Below, piece after piece: positions 11,015-21,740 of a DNA stretch of 64,000 nucleotides; positions within the stretch are counted from its first letter, which is position 1, and each line of letters starts with the position of its first letter. The notes below the pieces were generated by a model. The model had not been told where the DNA came from. It did no database searches and saw only the letters and a list, made by a program, of their open reading frames with translations. The stretch comes from Inia geoffrensis (Eukaryota; Chordata; Mammalia; Artiodactyla; Iniidae), in assembly GCA_036417435.1 (NCBI GenBank), contig CM070905.1, forward strand, positions 21,925,592 to 21,989,591. Reading direction: 5' to 3'. The translations under genes were made by a program, and so were the position numbers.

Positions 11015-12660
11015 CCGTGCTCCTTTATTCAACACATACTTGTTGAGTGTCCTTGTGGACGAGCACCGCGTGGCAGTGGGAATACAGTGCTGAACGAGAG
11101 AGCCATGGTCTTACCCTACAGAACAGGCTGGCGAGGGGGACTCCATACTGTGGGGTGACTGTAATGTGGAGGGGGCGCCAGTGCAGATTTGCTACAGGAA
11201 CACCGACCCGGGGCACCTGACCAAGCCTGGGGACCAGGAAGTCTCTGAAGGAAGTTATAGTACTTAACATGACACTCGCGTGATGAGTGCCAAGGTGAAA
11301 AGGAAGAAAAAGGCATATTCCGGGTAGGGGAACTAGAAGGTACCAGGACCCCAGAGGCAAGAGAGAAGCATGATACATCTGCAGAACTGGAAATTCTGTG
11401 GTGCTGAAACGGAGAAAACAGGAGATAAGACCAGGGGGGTGGGCAGCAGCTAGATCAAGAAATGCCCCAGAAGCTGTATTAGGGGATCTGATCATCTCGT
11501 TAAGGACATGGGAAGTATTCATGGGTTTTAAGCACTGGGGTGATGTGATTAGACTCATGTTTCAGAAGGACCATTCTGTCTGCTGGAGAAAAGATTTTAG
11601 GGAAGCAAGTACCAGAAGCAGGAAAACTGGTCACGAGTTCACTGGAGAGAGGATTCTAGATGAGAGGTGAGGGTGGTCCGGATAGAGAGACTCTGGCTGA
11701 TGGTTAAGAATGGTAGACACGTGGAATTTGCGGGCTCGCTGGATACGGGGGATGAGGGAGCGAGAAGGATAAAAGTTAACATGTAAGTTTCTTAACTGGG
11801 CAGCTGGGTTGTTGCTGGTACTTTCCTAGGGGACACGGTGGAAGGATCAGATGTGGGGTTTAGGACTATTAGGTTTGGTTATCCTCCGTAACCAACTGGT
11901 ATCCTACATAATTAGTAAAGGGAGCTGAAGGAGAGGGGATCTTGGTCAGAGAGAGGGACATCAGCATGTACTAGTTCAGAAGTGAAGCAGTTCAAGTGAT
12001 AGTAAGAGAGCAAGGTCGTTGGAGTGGACAGGTCCAGAGGAGGGGAGAGCTGGCCGTGGGATATGAGGAGGTTAAGGAGCTAACAGACCCGTGCTGGACG
12101 GGTGTTCGTGTGCAGGTTAAAGTCACACAGGTTGCTGGCAGGACTTGGAGGGGAGAGGGTCAGCGTGTAGGTCGGTCACTACCTGCTGCGTAGGTATGGA
12201 GGTTGGGCACTGAGGTGTATGAGTTGAAAACGTGATTTCCACGGACTGCGTGCACAGCGTCAGAGCGAGGAGAGGAGCTCGAGGAGAGAGTGAATGGGCC
12301 CTAGGATTCACCTCTGGGGTGGGGGTGGGGGGTAAGGAGTGGGAGGAGACCGCAGGGGAGCTTCCAAAGGGGAAAACGGGGAACTTCAGAGCCTTAGAAG
12401 GCCAGTGGACGTTGGTGCTGCGGAGAGGAACTGTTGAGAGGTGCCCTACTAACACAGGGGTAAGGGGGGGGTACTGTGAGAGGCCTTCGGATTGCTGAGC
12501 CCAGAGTCATGAGTGCCTTTAAGGGAGAGGCTCATGGAGTGGTGGGGGCGGGACATGCAAGCTGTGGAGGAGTGAGTGGGAGTCAGTGGGTACCGGCAGC
12601 AAGCATCACCTACACTTGCGACAGATTTTTGGTTGAAAGAAAAGACAGAGAATCTTCTGG
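11015..12660 (-). repeat. L2 LINE copy B, minus strand, long (about 1.6 kb)
   Basis: A second L2 begins with the antisense 3' end (cctttattcaacacatactt, then gggaatacagtgctgaacga) and runs through the antisense reverse-transcriptase domain (aagcactggggtgatgtgat; ggaccattctgtctgctgga) to a distant match near 12535-12560 (catggagtggtgggggcggg), which is upstream RT sequence in L2. The 177-codon open frame on the minus strand at 11025-11558 is the eroded C-terminal part of this RT and lacks the catalytic region. It is a fossil with no sign of function. Confidence 0.8.
12316..12350 (+). other. G-rich run (possible G-quadruplex)
   Basis: Runs of four to six G separated by single T occur within ggggtgggggtggggggtaa, followed by further GGG. 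The spacing suits a G-quadruplex on the plus strand. It lies inside L2 copy B, so it arose by decay of the repeat. Confidence 0.6.
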
Positions 12661-12714
12661 TAGCTGGAGGGATAGAATCCATTATAGCATCTAAGTCCTA
12701 TTGTTTTATATCTT

Positions 12715-12895
12715 TTGACAGTCTTCTAGTGTTCTCTGCTGTGTGCCTTTGGTCAAAGTATTTACCCTTTCCCTGCTTCATTTGTAAAATGAGCACCTGC
12801 CTTGTGGGGTTGTTGTGAGGATTAAATGAGTTGCAAAGTAGTGCCTTGCACATAGTAAGTGCCATATAAATGGTGGTTAATAAAAGCAAAGTCGG
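12715..12895 (+). repeat. MIR SINE, plus strand
   Basis: The sense MIR 3' half is well kept: gctgtgtgcctttggtcaaa, cctgcttcatttgtaaaatg, gttgttgtgaggattaaatg, then gtgccttgcacatagtaagt. The left end is diverged. Confidence 0.88.
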
Positions 12896-12904
12896 AAGCA
12901 TGTA

Positions 12905-13080
12905 TATCAACCGTCACATTTTGGGCACTTTTCCCTGAGTGTTCACAATAATTCTGTAGCGTAAGTGGCAGTGACCTCATTCTACAAACAAAACAGAGGC
13001 CTGGAGAGTTTTAAGGAACTTATTCTAGGTCATGCTGCTAATGAGTGGTGGAATAGAGACAGGGCCCCTTTGACCTGACG
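12905..13080 (-). repeat. MIR SINE, minus strand
   Basis: Antisense MIR words: ttcacaataattctgtagcg, acctcattctacaaacaaaa, cagaggcctggagagtttta, ggtcatgctgctaatgagtg. It sits next to a plus-strand MIR, so the two form an inverted pair of old SINEs. Confidence 0.78.
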
Positions 13081-13538
13081 GAAAGTCGATTGTCCTCCCA
13101 TGGGCTCATGCTTGTGTGTGCCCTCGGGCTGTTGCCGAAAGAAAGCTGGACTTGGAGCCTTACTCGGCCGGAAGCTGGGGAGCAGTTTTACATGGCGTGT
13201 GCACTGTGCACTCTGCATGTCCCCCACCCTGTTCATTTCGCTCATTTGTCTTATCTGTCTGGCCCGTATAGGCACTGAGTTGGCAGCCCTTGTTCTAAAG
13301 GCCTGTACTTTCTGTGGGCTGGAGTACATTCTCCTGACTCTTCCTACTTACTATTCAGGTACCGTCTTCTATGTCTGCTCTCAAGGTTTTTCTTCAGCCT
13401 TAGAATTCATCTCTGAAGAAATGGGAGCCTCATCTGAATTTCTTGCCTCTAATCTGGCCTCAGGAAGTGAAGTTGCTGCGCATTCTTAGGGGCTTTTCCT
13501 GAGGCAAAGAATCATCTGAACACCATCTCTTCTGAAAG
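13081..13538. other. Unrecognised sequence with a long open frame
   Basis: A plus-strand frame of 129 codons (13100-13489) is open, but its product is Cys- and Leu-rich with no motif, its start has no support, and the ATG choice is arbitrary. Some words (gttcatttcgctcatttgtc) hint at an old L2 sense fragment. I do not call a gene. Confidence 0.35.
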
Positions 13539-13543
13539 GACAG

Positions 13544-13991
13544 TGTGATGGTTAATTTTATGTGTCAACTTGGCTAGGTCACAGCACCCAGGTATTAGGT
13601 GAAACACCAGTCAAGAAGGTGAATAAAAATACCTGTGGAAGGTATTTTTAGCTGAGATCGTTTAAATCAGGGGTGTTGAGTAAAGCAAATTATCCTCCAT
13701 AAGGTACGTGGGCCTCATTCAATCCATTGACGGCCTTAAGAGGAAAAGATTGTTGTCCCCCAGCCGCGAAGGAATTCTGCCTCCAGACTGCCTGCCGGCT
13801 TGAGACCACAGCATCATCTCTTCCCTGGGTCACCAGCCTGCCCTGCAGATTTCGGATTTGTCAAACTCCACTGGAACTGGCCTAAGCATTTCCTTAAAAT
13901 TCCATCTCTTGACCTCTGTCGCTTTCTCCCCCGCCCCCTCCACGCCACGTCCTATTGGCTCTCTTTCTCTGGAAAACTCTTGACTAATATA
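13544..13991 (+). mobile_element. Solo LTR of an ERV-L (MLT2-like) element
   Basis: The 448-bp element starts tgtgatggttaattttatgt and runs through tgagtaaagcaaattatcct, gtgggcctcattcaatccat and gaattctgcctccagactgc to cctattggctctctttctct and an end at ctaatata. This order is that of MLT2-class LTRs. A 5-bp duplication, gacag, flanks it at 13539-13543 and 13992-13996. No internal retroviral sequence lies on either side, so this is a solo LTR left by recombination between the two LTRs. The terminal CA has become TA. Confidence 0.85.
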
Positions 13992-14264
13992 GACAGGAAG
14001 ATACAGAAATTTAAACTGTTCAGCTGCCGTTGATATTAGCAAAAAACGGCATCAGGCCTCTCTAGGCATTCCTGGTGGAGATGTATATTGCTTGTCGTGT
14101 AGGTGAGGAGAGTGAATTACAGAAGGGATGTGGTGCACCCAGTGTGATGCAGAAAGAAGATGTGAGAGCCAAGGAGAGGACTCCCGACTCCTCGGGTGTG
14201 GTTCAGTTGCTTTCTTGCTATTTGGCTCTCACATGCTTATTAGCAGCATAATAAAGTTACTGGG

Positions 14265-14525
14265 TTTGCCAGGCATAATTATTGCTAACATTTATAGACT
14301 ATTTTTCTAGGGCTCAGGTCTATCATAATTGCTTCACAGATGTTAGTGATTTTAATTCTTACAAATACCCAGTGAGATAGGGACTGATATTAGCCCCCTG
14401 TACCTATTTTAAACACCGAGCCCCAGTGAGCAGCATGGTCATTGCTGCACAGCAGGTGAGTGAGAGAGCCAGGCGTGGGGCCCAGGCAGCCTGGCTCCAG
14501 AGCCTGTGCTCCTAACCCTTCTGCT
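14265..14525 (-). repeat. MIR SINE, minus strand
   Basis: Antisense MIR: gccaggcataattattgcta, then tttaattcttacaaataccc, cagtgagatagggactgata, and the 3' part ggcagcctggctccagagcc with gtgctcctaaccct at the end. Preceded by about 270 bp of unrecognised sequence. Confidence 0.8.
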
Positions 14526-14632
14526 CTACTGCTTCTCAGTCTAAGATGTCCTGAATGTAGCCTCTCATCTGTTCCTTTGGAGCCATCATCTAGAACCTTC
14601 ATCATGGTTAGTGGTGCTTTGGTAGGGCTTGT

Positions 14633-14838
14633 TTTTTTTTTTTTTGGTGGTACACGGGCCTCTCACTGCCATGGCCTCTCCCGTTGCGGAGCACAGGCTC
14701 CGGACACGCAGGCTCAGTGGCCACGGCTCATGGGCCCAGCCGCTCTGCGGCATGTGGGATCTTCCCAGACCGGGGCACGAACCTGTGTCCCCTGCATCGG
14801 CAGGCGGACTCTCAACCACTGCGCCACCAGGGAAGCCC
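14633..14838 (-). mobile_element. CHR-2 type SINE, minus strand
   Basis: The reverse complement is a full CHR-2 from gggcttccctggtggcgcag to the A tail (T-run at 14632-14645). The target duplication agggcttgt is at 14624-14632 and 14839-14847. Both Pol III boxes look intact in the minus orientation. The 152-codon plus-strand frame at 14460-14918 is read through this element in antisense and is not a gene. Confidence 0.95.
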
Positions 14839-14847
14839 AGGGCTTGT

Positions 14848-15165
14848 CTTTAACGAGAAATGCTCTAAGTGATTTTTCAAGAGTCCTTCCAGTGATACTC
14901 TTCTTGCTACCTCCTTGAGAAACAGAAAACATTCCCATTACAGCAACAGTATGGGGTATATTCTTGCTGGGGTATATTTTTAGCGACCAGACTTTCCTGT
15001 CTAGCTCAGTGATACTGTTGGCTACCTGATTTGCCAAAAGTCATACAGAAATGTGATCAGGTGGTGATGTGGCTTAGTTCCTTGTCCAACAATTTGGGGT
15101 GTGTTCTGGGGAAGAAGATGGCAAACTTCTTTGTGGGTGTCCTTCAGTTCTCTGAGGAAGTAACC
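14848..15165. other. Unique sequence
   Basis: About 320 bp without a recognisable gene or repeat. Confidence 0.35.
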
Positions 15166-15372
15166 CTCGTAACTGTCATTTATGGGGCCTTTAGTGTGCC
15201 AGGGACTATTTTAAGTGCTTTACAAACATGATCTCCTGGAATCTTCTCAACATTATCATCCCATTTTACATATAAAGAAAGCAATAATTAAGGAGTTAAA
15301 CAGTGTTTCCAGGGCAGGATTTAAACCTCATCTGATGACCCCAGCCGTGTTCTCAGTCACTCTGCTGTACCT
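15166..15372 (-). repeat. MIR SINE, minus strand
   Basis: Antisense MIR: gtgtgccagggactatttta, agtgctttacaaacatgatc, tcccattttacatataaaga, then a diverged gggcaggatttaaacctcat part. Confidence 0.85.
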
Positions 15373-15506
15373 CTGCTGCCAGCTCCCTGGTGTCCATGAG
15401 GGCAGGAACTTTTTTTTTCACTGAGTTCATCATCGTATTTCTGCATCTACCAAGTGCAGTGCCTGACACACAGTAGGTTCTTATACATATATGTTGAGTG
15501 ACTGAC
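15373..15506 (+). repeat. L2 LINE 3' end, plus strand
   Basis: Sense L2 3'-UTR words in order: ccatgagggcaggaactttt, tctgcatctaccaagtgcag, gtgcctgacacacagtaggt, and the end tatgttgagtgactgac, which corresponds to the L2 terminal tgaatgaatg region. Confidence 0.82.
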
Positions 15507-17635
15507 GGACTCACTCTGTTCTCTGAGATCACTCCCAAATAGCCATGGGGATGGGGAGAGAGGGTATTACAGACGCATGTGGATTTAGCCCTCAGGCACC
15601 TATTTGAGGATGTTTTCTCCTCAAGATGAGCCTATCAGCCTGGGCTTCAGTCAGTGCTACATGGCTCTGTCAGTAGCTCTCCTTCCCAAAAGAAATCTGC
15701 ATGGTACACTGTGTACATCTCTGTCATTAGCATTCAGGACCGACTTTTCATAGCTGGTATGCCACACTGGCCTAGGGCAACATCTAAGTAATTCTGGTGC
15801 TTTTAAGGAATCAATTATGTATTTTTAAAACATTCCTTAAACTCTCTGTTTCCTTAATTATTCCAGGTTCCTCTTTGTCTCTCTTTCTGTCTGTGTCTTT
15901 CTCTCATGCTTTCTTGGTCTTGCACACATGCACACACACACCACTTAGTTTGTCACCTACCTATCTCACAAACATATATATCTCCTTTCTTTTTTAGTGA
16001 AATACGTGGTATACTTGGAAAACCACTTTGTAAATCGAAACTGTATGATTTATATTTATATTTTGTCTCATTTTTTTCTCAAAATTCCTTTCCTTTGCTT
16101 CTCATAAATGAAAACTAGGTACTGTATTCAGTACCATTTATATAAGCTTATTTTTCCTCTTGGACATAGTAAGTTATGATGATGTTGACCGAAAAATTAC
16201 TGTTAATGTAAGAAGCCTTAGAATTTACATCCAACTCAAGGCCATGCAAAAATGCAGATTCACTCAGTAAACACTCACTGACGGCCTGCTTTGTGCCAGA
16301 CTTCACCCCCTCTTAGCTTTAGAAAGCTTCAAAGTGGGGCAGTTTATGTTTGGGAATGACCACTTAAAATAGCAAGACAGATAGGCAAGAATCTAACTTT
16401 CAGAAATTTAAATGGGGTGGGGGGGCGGAAGCATGCATCAAAACAGATCACAATCTTATCTTATTGGAGCTCCAAAATTAATAAGTACATTTGAAAGATG
16501 TACTCTGTCAACCTTCTTAACAGAATCTTTGCTGGCATTCCTCTTTTTGAATCTCTGTTCTGAATCGTTTGTTCTTTTTTTTTAGTAAGGAGGAAGAAAA
16601 AGTTCTCCTTAAGAATTCATTAGAAATTAACATTAATCTCAGCATTTAGTGTTCTTCAGAATATGATGATAAAGACTGATTAGAAAGGGCAGCGCTTAGC
16701 TTGATCAGCCATGGGAAAGGAGGACAGGCCATGGTCCTGGCCGGCGCATCTTCGCCATGGTGGAAAAATGGTGTTGCTTTAATTGTAATTCTTTCATTCC
16801 CTTCCTTGCCAAGCCCACTGGCTTCTGTTATAACATGTGGCGACTTCTCCCTTGGAGACTGACTCAGTCCAAGTTGCCATAATATTTAGGACCAGTTACA
16901 AAGACATTTCTTCCCCTAAACCCATGCCAAATCTAAATCAAACTGTCTTCTCCTCCCTGGCCATTCGGATAGATCCAGTTCCTATTTGAAAAGCGCAAGA
17001 AATACACAGGCCTCTTTTTGTTTCATTGCCTGTTCGAAGAGATAAATAAACAAGGCACATCATGCCTAGTGCTGCTTTGAGCTTGGTCACTTCCTTCGAA
17101 AATAGACCCTGATGCTGTGTTCGTTTTAAGAATTGCAACTTAGATGCTCTAGAAAAAAGAAAGCATATATTTTAAGTCTGTCTACAATAAACTGCCGCTA
17201 CCAGTGCTGATGGGGGAGAGGACGGTAACTCCACAGTCACGGGCCTGCACCAGGTGAGGTGCTGAACTTCTCCTGGACAGGCCTTGAGAGACCCAAGCCC
17301 GGGCAGGACAGGGAGATGTTCTCATCCTCAGCGGCCTTGGATTGTCCACCTGCTAAACAGGGAACACTAAACAAGTAATATCAATCAATTCATTTTGTTT
17401 TTAAGAAAGAAAACCTAGCGAAATAGAAAAAAGATCCCCGATAAACAAATACGTTCTGACCTCTAAACCTAGTCATCTTTTCCCTTGGCATTTGATCCAA
17501 GTATTACATATGTGTTTTATTCATCCTTGTAAAAATAATTATATTCCATAGCCCAACTTTATTAGTATACATTAATTTCGTCAAATTTTTAGCAAGATTT
17601 ACTCTCCTTCACTGCTTAGTTTGTTTTAAAGTATA
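15507..17635. other. Mostly unique DNA
   Basis: About 2.1 kb with no gene. A short antisense L2 scrap (cactcagtaaacactcactg, tttgtgccagac) lies at about 16255-16310. A frame of 66 codons on the minus strand at 16938-17138 has no motif. The rest is AT-rich and unrecognised. Confidence 0.4.
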
Positions 17636-18135
17636 ACTTGCAACACAGTTCATTTTTACGGGTTGTATTTCTGTCTTTTTAATTTGTTGATTATTTGATA
17701 TATACAAAAGATTATGCATAACATACAAGTAAGCTCTAAAGCACAGTTTTAAAAACTGTACTCCAGTGACCCACCACCTACTTTAAGAACTAGAACATTA
17801 CAGATGCTTCTGGATCCCTCTGTGAACTTCCTTGCCACTATTCTCCAGCTGCCTTGCAATTCTGAAATTTGTGTTTTTAATTCTCCCGATTTATTTTAAA
17901 CAAACACATAAATCTTATCACACAAATGTGCGTTGCCTAAGGTATCTTGAGATATGTAAAAAATGGTGTCACACCACGTGTAGTTTTTTGTAGCTTATGT
18001 TTTCCCCCCATATTATGTTTATAAAAGTCACCCATGTTGTTGGGAGTACAGCTGCAGTTCCTTTGTATACATTGCTGCAGTGTTCCAGAGGTGTGAATGT
18101 ATCACAGTTTACCCATTATCTTGTTTATGGGGAGA
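17636..18135 (-). repeat. Old L1 (L1M-type) 3'-region remnant, minus strand
   Basis: The plus strand carries the antisense L1M 3' region: acataatgc-like words near 17710, cacctactttaagaactaga followed by acattacagatgcttctgga (17795-17815), then tttataaaagtcacccatgt, gctgcagttcctttgtatac and cagtttacccattatcttgt. It is heavily diverged and abuts an L2 fragment on its right. Confidence 0.6.
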
Positions 18136-18300
18136 GGGGAGAAAAGGAGTTCTGTTTTAGTCATGTTGACTTTGAGATGCCTGTTGCAATTCCAGTGGAG
18201 ATGCTGAGTTGGCAAGTGGATAATCAAGTTTGTATTTCAGGGGAGAGGTCTCAGATGGAGGTACCAGCATGCAGATGGCCTCTAAAGCATTATTTCTGCA
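18136..18300 (-). repeat. L2 LINE internal fragment, minus strand
   Basis: Matches the antisense L2 passage with gttttagtcatgttgacttt, gagatgcctgttgcaattcc, agtggagatgctgagttggc and ttcaggggagaggtctcaga. This is the reverse-transcriptase coding part of L2; it keeps no useful frame. Confidence 0.75.
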
Positions 18301-18634
18301 GCCGTTTCTGGAATGCTGTTTAACCTATTGATTGAGATTTTTATTTTAAAAAAAGTTTTTATCTTTCTTTTTGCTCCTGGTCTTTCCAATCTGCCTGGTC
18401 ACTTTGCTGAAGTGTGACTTGTAAAAGAATAAATGAGAATATGAACCTCAAAGAAAACAGGGGAAAGTGTCTTGCAAACTCTAAAGGGGCGTAGAAGGTT
18501 AGGTATTTTATTATTACCTCTCTCATGGAGTTTCATTCATTCCAACTGGAACTCTATATCTATTTGCTTTGGAAGCTGAAAAATATATATACTTAGTAAA
18601 TTATTACATTTGGTTTTAATATCTTGTTAACTTT

Positions 18635-18835
18635 TAGCTAATAGCTAATGTTCATCTAGTGTTTACTTTACAAGAATTAACGCATCTGATCCTCACAACA
18701 GCCTGTGACAGGTAGATGGTATTTATTCATACCTTACAGACGAGAAAACTAAAGCTCGGAAATGGTAGACTCAGGATTCGAATCCACAGAGTTGGCCCCT
18801 AAAAGCTGTGCTCTTAACCTAATATGTGGGACTGC
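18635..18835 (-). repeat. MIR SINE, minus strand
   Basis: Antisense MIR words: ttaacgcatctgatcctcac, aacagcctgtgacaggtaga, cagacgagaaaactaaagct, aggattcgaatccacagagt and gctgtgctcttaacctaata. It runs to the end of the MIR tRNA-like head. Confidence 0.85.
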
Positions 18836-19039
18836 CCCTCTTTTCAAGGACAGGTTTCAACAAGTTCCTTCAGCTTCAAGCTTTCAAAAATTTTATGGTC
18901 ACATTTCAGCATGGCCACCTTGAGCCAGCTACAAAACAGCACTCAAGGCCCTGGGCCCTGGCAAAGGGCCTCGTCCGCCCTGACGTAGTTGCGCCACTGG
19001 ACCAGCCTCGGACCTCACAGGGCACTGCCCACCTGCCAA

Positions 19040-19150
19040 GTGTCCACTCTGTGCCCGTTTAAAGTGATGCACTTGATTTAAGTTCCCTGCCTGAAGCCAC
19101 CCGGTGAATCAGTAGTGGGCCAGGGACTGTGATCCGGGTCTCCTGCCTTT
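19040..19150 (-). repeat. Probable MIR fragment, minus strand
   Basis: Diverged antisense MIR, recognised from the order of a cactctgtgcccgtttaaag part, gaatcagtagtgggccaggg and tgatccgggtctcctgcctt. The match is weak. Confidence 0.45.
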
Positions 19151-21075
19151 CAGGCACTTCATTTGTTTTGTGTTCATAAACCGTATTTCTCCAGGGGATC
19201 TGGCAGAAATTTGAAAGTGCTTAATTTTACTGCAGTAAATACTGAGAATCCTTTTTAAAGCATAGAAACCAAGCCCCAGGCAGGGAAAACATAATTTGCT
19301 CTCAGGGCCTTTGACAAACTCACCTTGGCACTGGGATTAGATCATAGATCCTGGCCTTGATTCCATCTCCCAGTGGAGCTGGCTGAAGGGGTCAGGACCT
19401 CTGCTGTGGCCACAAGGCGGCAGTTGGACCTGGAAATACTCTTGCAAATGAAGCTGGAACGCATGACGTGCTACCCACAGAATCAGCATGTCACAGCTGC
19501 TTGCCATCGGGGGTGTGATGGGGAAGGTTACATTCCTGGGACATTGGTGATACAGGTCAGGACCCAGGTGAATTAGCCCAGCAGTCCGAACTGACACCTT
19601 TCTTGTCTTTCTTGCTCTGTGATGGGTGCCGTGCAGTTAACTTCCTACAGTTGTGAACGTGCCATATTTTCTAAACCCTAGTCAGTCAAGAAGAGATGAT
19701 AGGCATCCAGAAGGGAGAAGAAAACCTGAATCATAAAGTACTTGAGTGCAGAGTGTACCGGGAGTGATTTTTTAATTTTGTCCTCAGAAGAACGCTAGAT
19801 GTATTGTAGACCCTCAACCAGTAACACTTGTGATAAATTGATAGAGAAAAACTGAGAGAAAGGATTGAGCAAGATGAAAGCTGACTTGCCAAGGTTGGTC
19901 TGGTTGTGTTCAGATGGGAGCTGGGGTTGAATGTAGTTTTCGCAGGAGACCCACAGCGTTAAGATGCACGAGGGCGTGCGTTATTTCTTTTAATTCTCGT
20001 AATTCCCACGGCAGCCACAGATGATGGGAGTCGAGGCTCGTCTCTGCCCTGACAGAAGGGCTTTAGGCGTTTGTGGCAAAAACGGACCTGATTAGGTCTG
20101 CGCTTGGCTCAGCAGGTTAACTTTCCTGTCGGTAACTGTTCCTAGACAAGATGCTTCAAAACTATGACGATCGGTTTGGGCTTGTCTGTGTTCACACTTT
20201 CTCTGTGGTGCAGATGATTTTGTTGCCACTTCCTGCGGCCCTGCCGGTTCAGAGCCTGAGCAGTGAGCAGCCTGGCGGCCAGATGAGGCAGCAGACGCGG
20301 CCTTTAAGACCTGGGGCTGCCTCCTGACTCTGCCAGTCACGGGCTGTGTAAACCCAGGCGAGCCCTCCGCAGTCCTGTGTTGCTGACAGCGCCCGTCATA
20401 CCCGCATAGGATGTGCTGCGTGAGGAAAGGACTCCTTGGGTTGCTCCCCCTGGAGCCAGGTGACGGGAGGGATCTCGAGCATCCTCTTGGTGACACTACC
20501 TGCCTTCCTAGCTGTCAGGTCTGATGTTGTCCTCTGACCCCCAGTGACCCTGCTTATTATTGGTAAATGATTTCCTCATTGAGAGGCATCCTTTACCAGA
20601 AGCTACATTTCCGTGTAGGTGGTAAAAATGAGAAGAGTTGCTTGAGAACTAGTTCTGCCTTCACATAGGTGTGTCCAAAGTTAAAATCGGGCTTTGTGTT
20701 TCCAGGAGATGTTGAATGAATAAAAAGGGCAGAGATACTGGACCTTGGTCACAGTTCTTAAACTGTTCACTTAAGAAACATAGCTCTGTATTTACACACA
20801 GATAAGCTGAGAAGTCAGTGAGCAGAGCTACCTGCTGTAGTGGCTGTCGTACAGATAAAACATGAAAGATCTAGGAGCTAATTATTCCTTGTTTTTGTGC
20901 CTCCGTGTCACATACATAATAATTCTAATTTCAGGCCAAAAGAAGCACTCCTTGTCTTTGCTAAAACCAGTGTAGCTGCTGTTGCAACTATTGTCCCTTC
21001 CCTCCCTCCCTTCTTCCTCTCACTACTTCTTTCTTCTTCCCTCCCCACCCCTTCCCCACCCTCCTTCCATCCACC
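19151..21075. other. Mostly unique DNA
   Basis: About 1.9 kb without a gene. A possible sense MIR scrap lies at about 20290-20350 (ctgactctgccagtcacggg ctgtgtaaac). A minus-strand frame of 134 codons at 20092-20496 has low complexity and no motif. A CT-rich stretch occupies 20995-21070. Confidence 0.4.
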
Positions 21076-21290
21076 CCACGGTGTTTATATAAGGAAAACA
21101 CAGACACTAATCCTGCCTTCATGGAGCTTACAGACTAGTGGAAGAAACGGGCAGTGTACAAATGCGCAAAGGCAACTGCAGGTTATGATGTGCTATGAAG
21201 AAAAGAAGCATGTACAGTTAAGAGTCTCAATAAAACCTTGTGTTTGCCTCTCCGTGTACATATTAGAAATTAAGGAGAGTGACGGAGCTG
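21076..21290 (-). repeat. L2 LINE 3' fragment, minus strand
   Basis: Antisense L2: ctgccttcatggagcttaca followed by gactagtggaagaaacgggc, then gcaggttatgatgtgctatg and an end near gagagtgacggag. These are the words that follow the L2 3' end in antisense. Confidence 0.8.
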
Positions 21291-21342
21291 TTCTGTTGTC
21301 ACCGATTGGAGGGTAGATTTATAAGCATAAAGACTGGTTTTA

Positions 21343-21467
21343 GAGACTTCCCTGGCAGTCCAGTGGTTAAGACTCTGTGCTTCCACCGCAGGGGGCACAG
21401 GTTCCATCCCCAGTTGGGGAAGATCCCACATGCCACGAGGCATGGCCAAAAAAAAAGGTGGTGGGGG
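21343..21467 (+). mobile_element. CHR-1-like SINE, short old copy
   Basis: The head agacttccctggcagtccag and the ggggaagatcccacatgcca part identify the tRNA-Glu-derived family; the copy is only about 125 bp and has a short A tail (aaaaaaaaa near 21448). An imperfect 12-bp target duplication, agactggtttta and agactgatttta, flanks it at 21331-21342 and 21468-21479 (one mismatch). Confidence 0.88.
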
Positions 21468-21547
21468 AGACTGATTTTATAAAGCTACCTACTACGGAAT
21501 CACTGTTGGAGATTAGTATTATGAGTTTGTTTCCATATAGGTAAAGA

Positions 21548-21548
<1 letters not shown>

Positions 21549-21588
<40 letters not shown>
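21549..21588 (+). repeat. (GATA)n microsatellite
   Basis: About ten consecutive units of GATA, ending in gacagaaaaa. Tetranucleotide tracts of this length are often polymorphic. Confidence 0.95.
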
Positions 21589-21712
21589 CAGAAAAAAATT
21601 TAGTTTTTCCTAACAAGCACAAAAGACAATTTGTGGAAACCGATGTCTCACGTGTGCATTATAGGGTTGGATGATGACTGTTGGTTGAGTTGTAATAACC
21701 TGGAGGAGAAGC

Positions 21713-21740
21713 TTTTATTTTATTTTATTTTATTTTATTT
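21713..21740 (+). repeat. (TTTTA)n microsatellite
   Basis: Five to six units of TTTTA within T-rich DNA. Confidence 0.9.

Noticed and set aside
11025..11558. 177-codon frame on the minus strand
   Set aside because: It lies wholly inside an L2 LINE and corresponds to decayed C-terminal reverse-transcriptase sequence without the catalytic core.
13544..13991. Possible complete endogenous retrovirus
   Set aside because: Only one LTR is present, closely bounded by a 5-bp duplication; no gag, pol or env remnants lie next to it.
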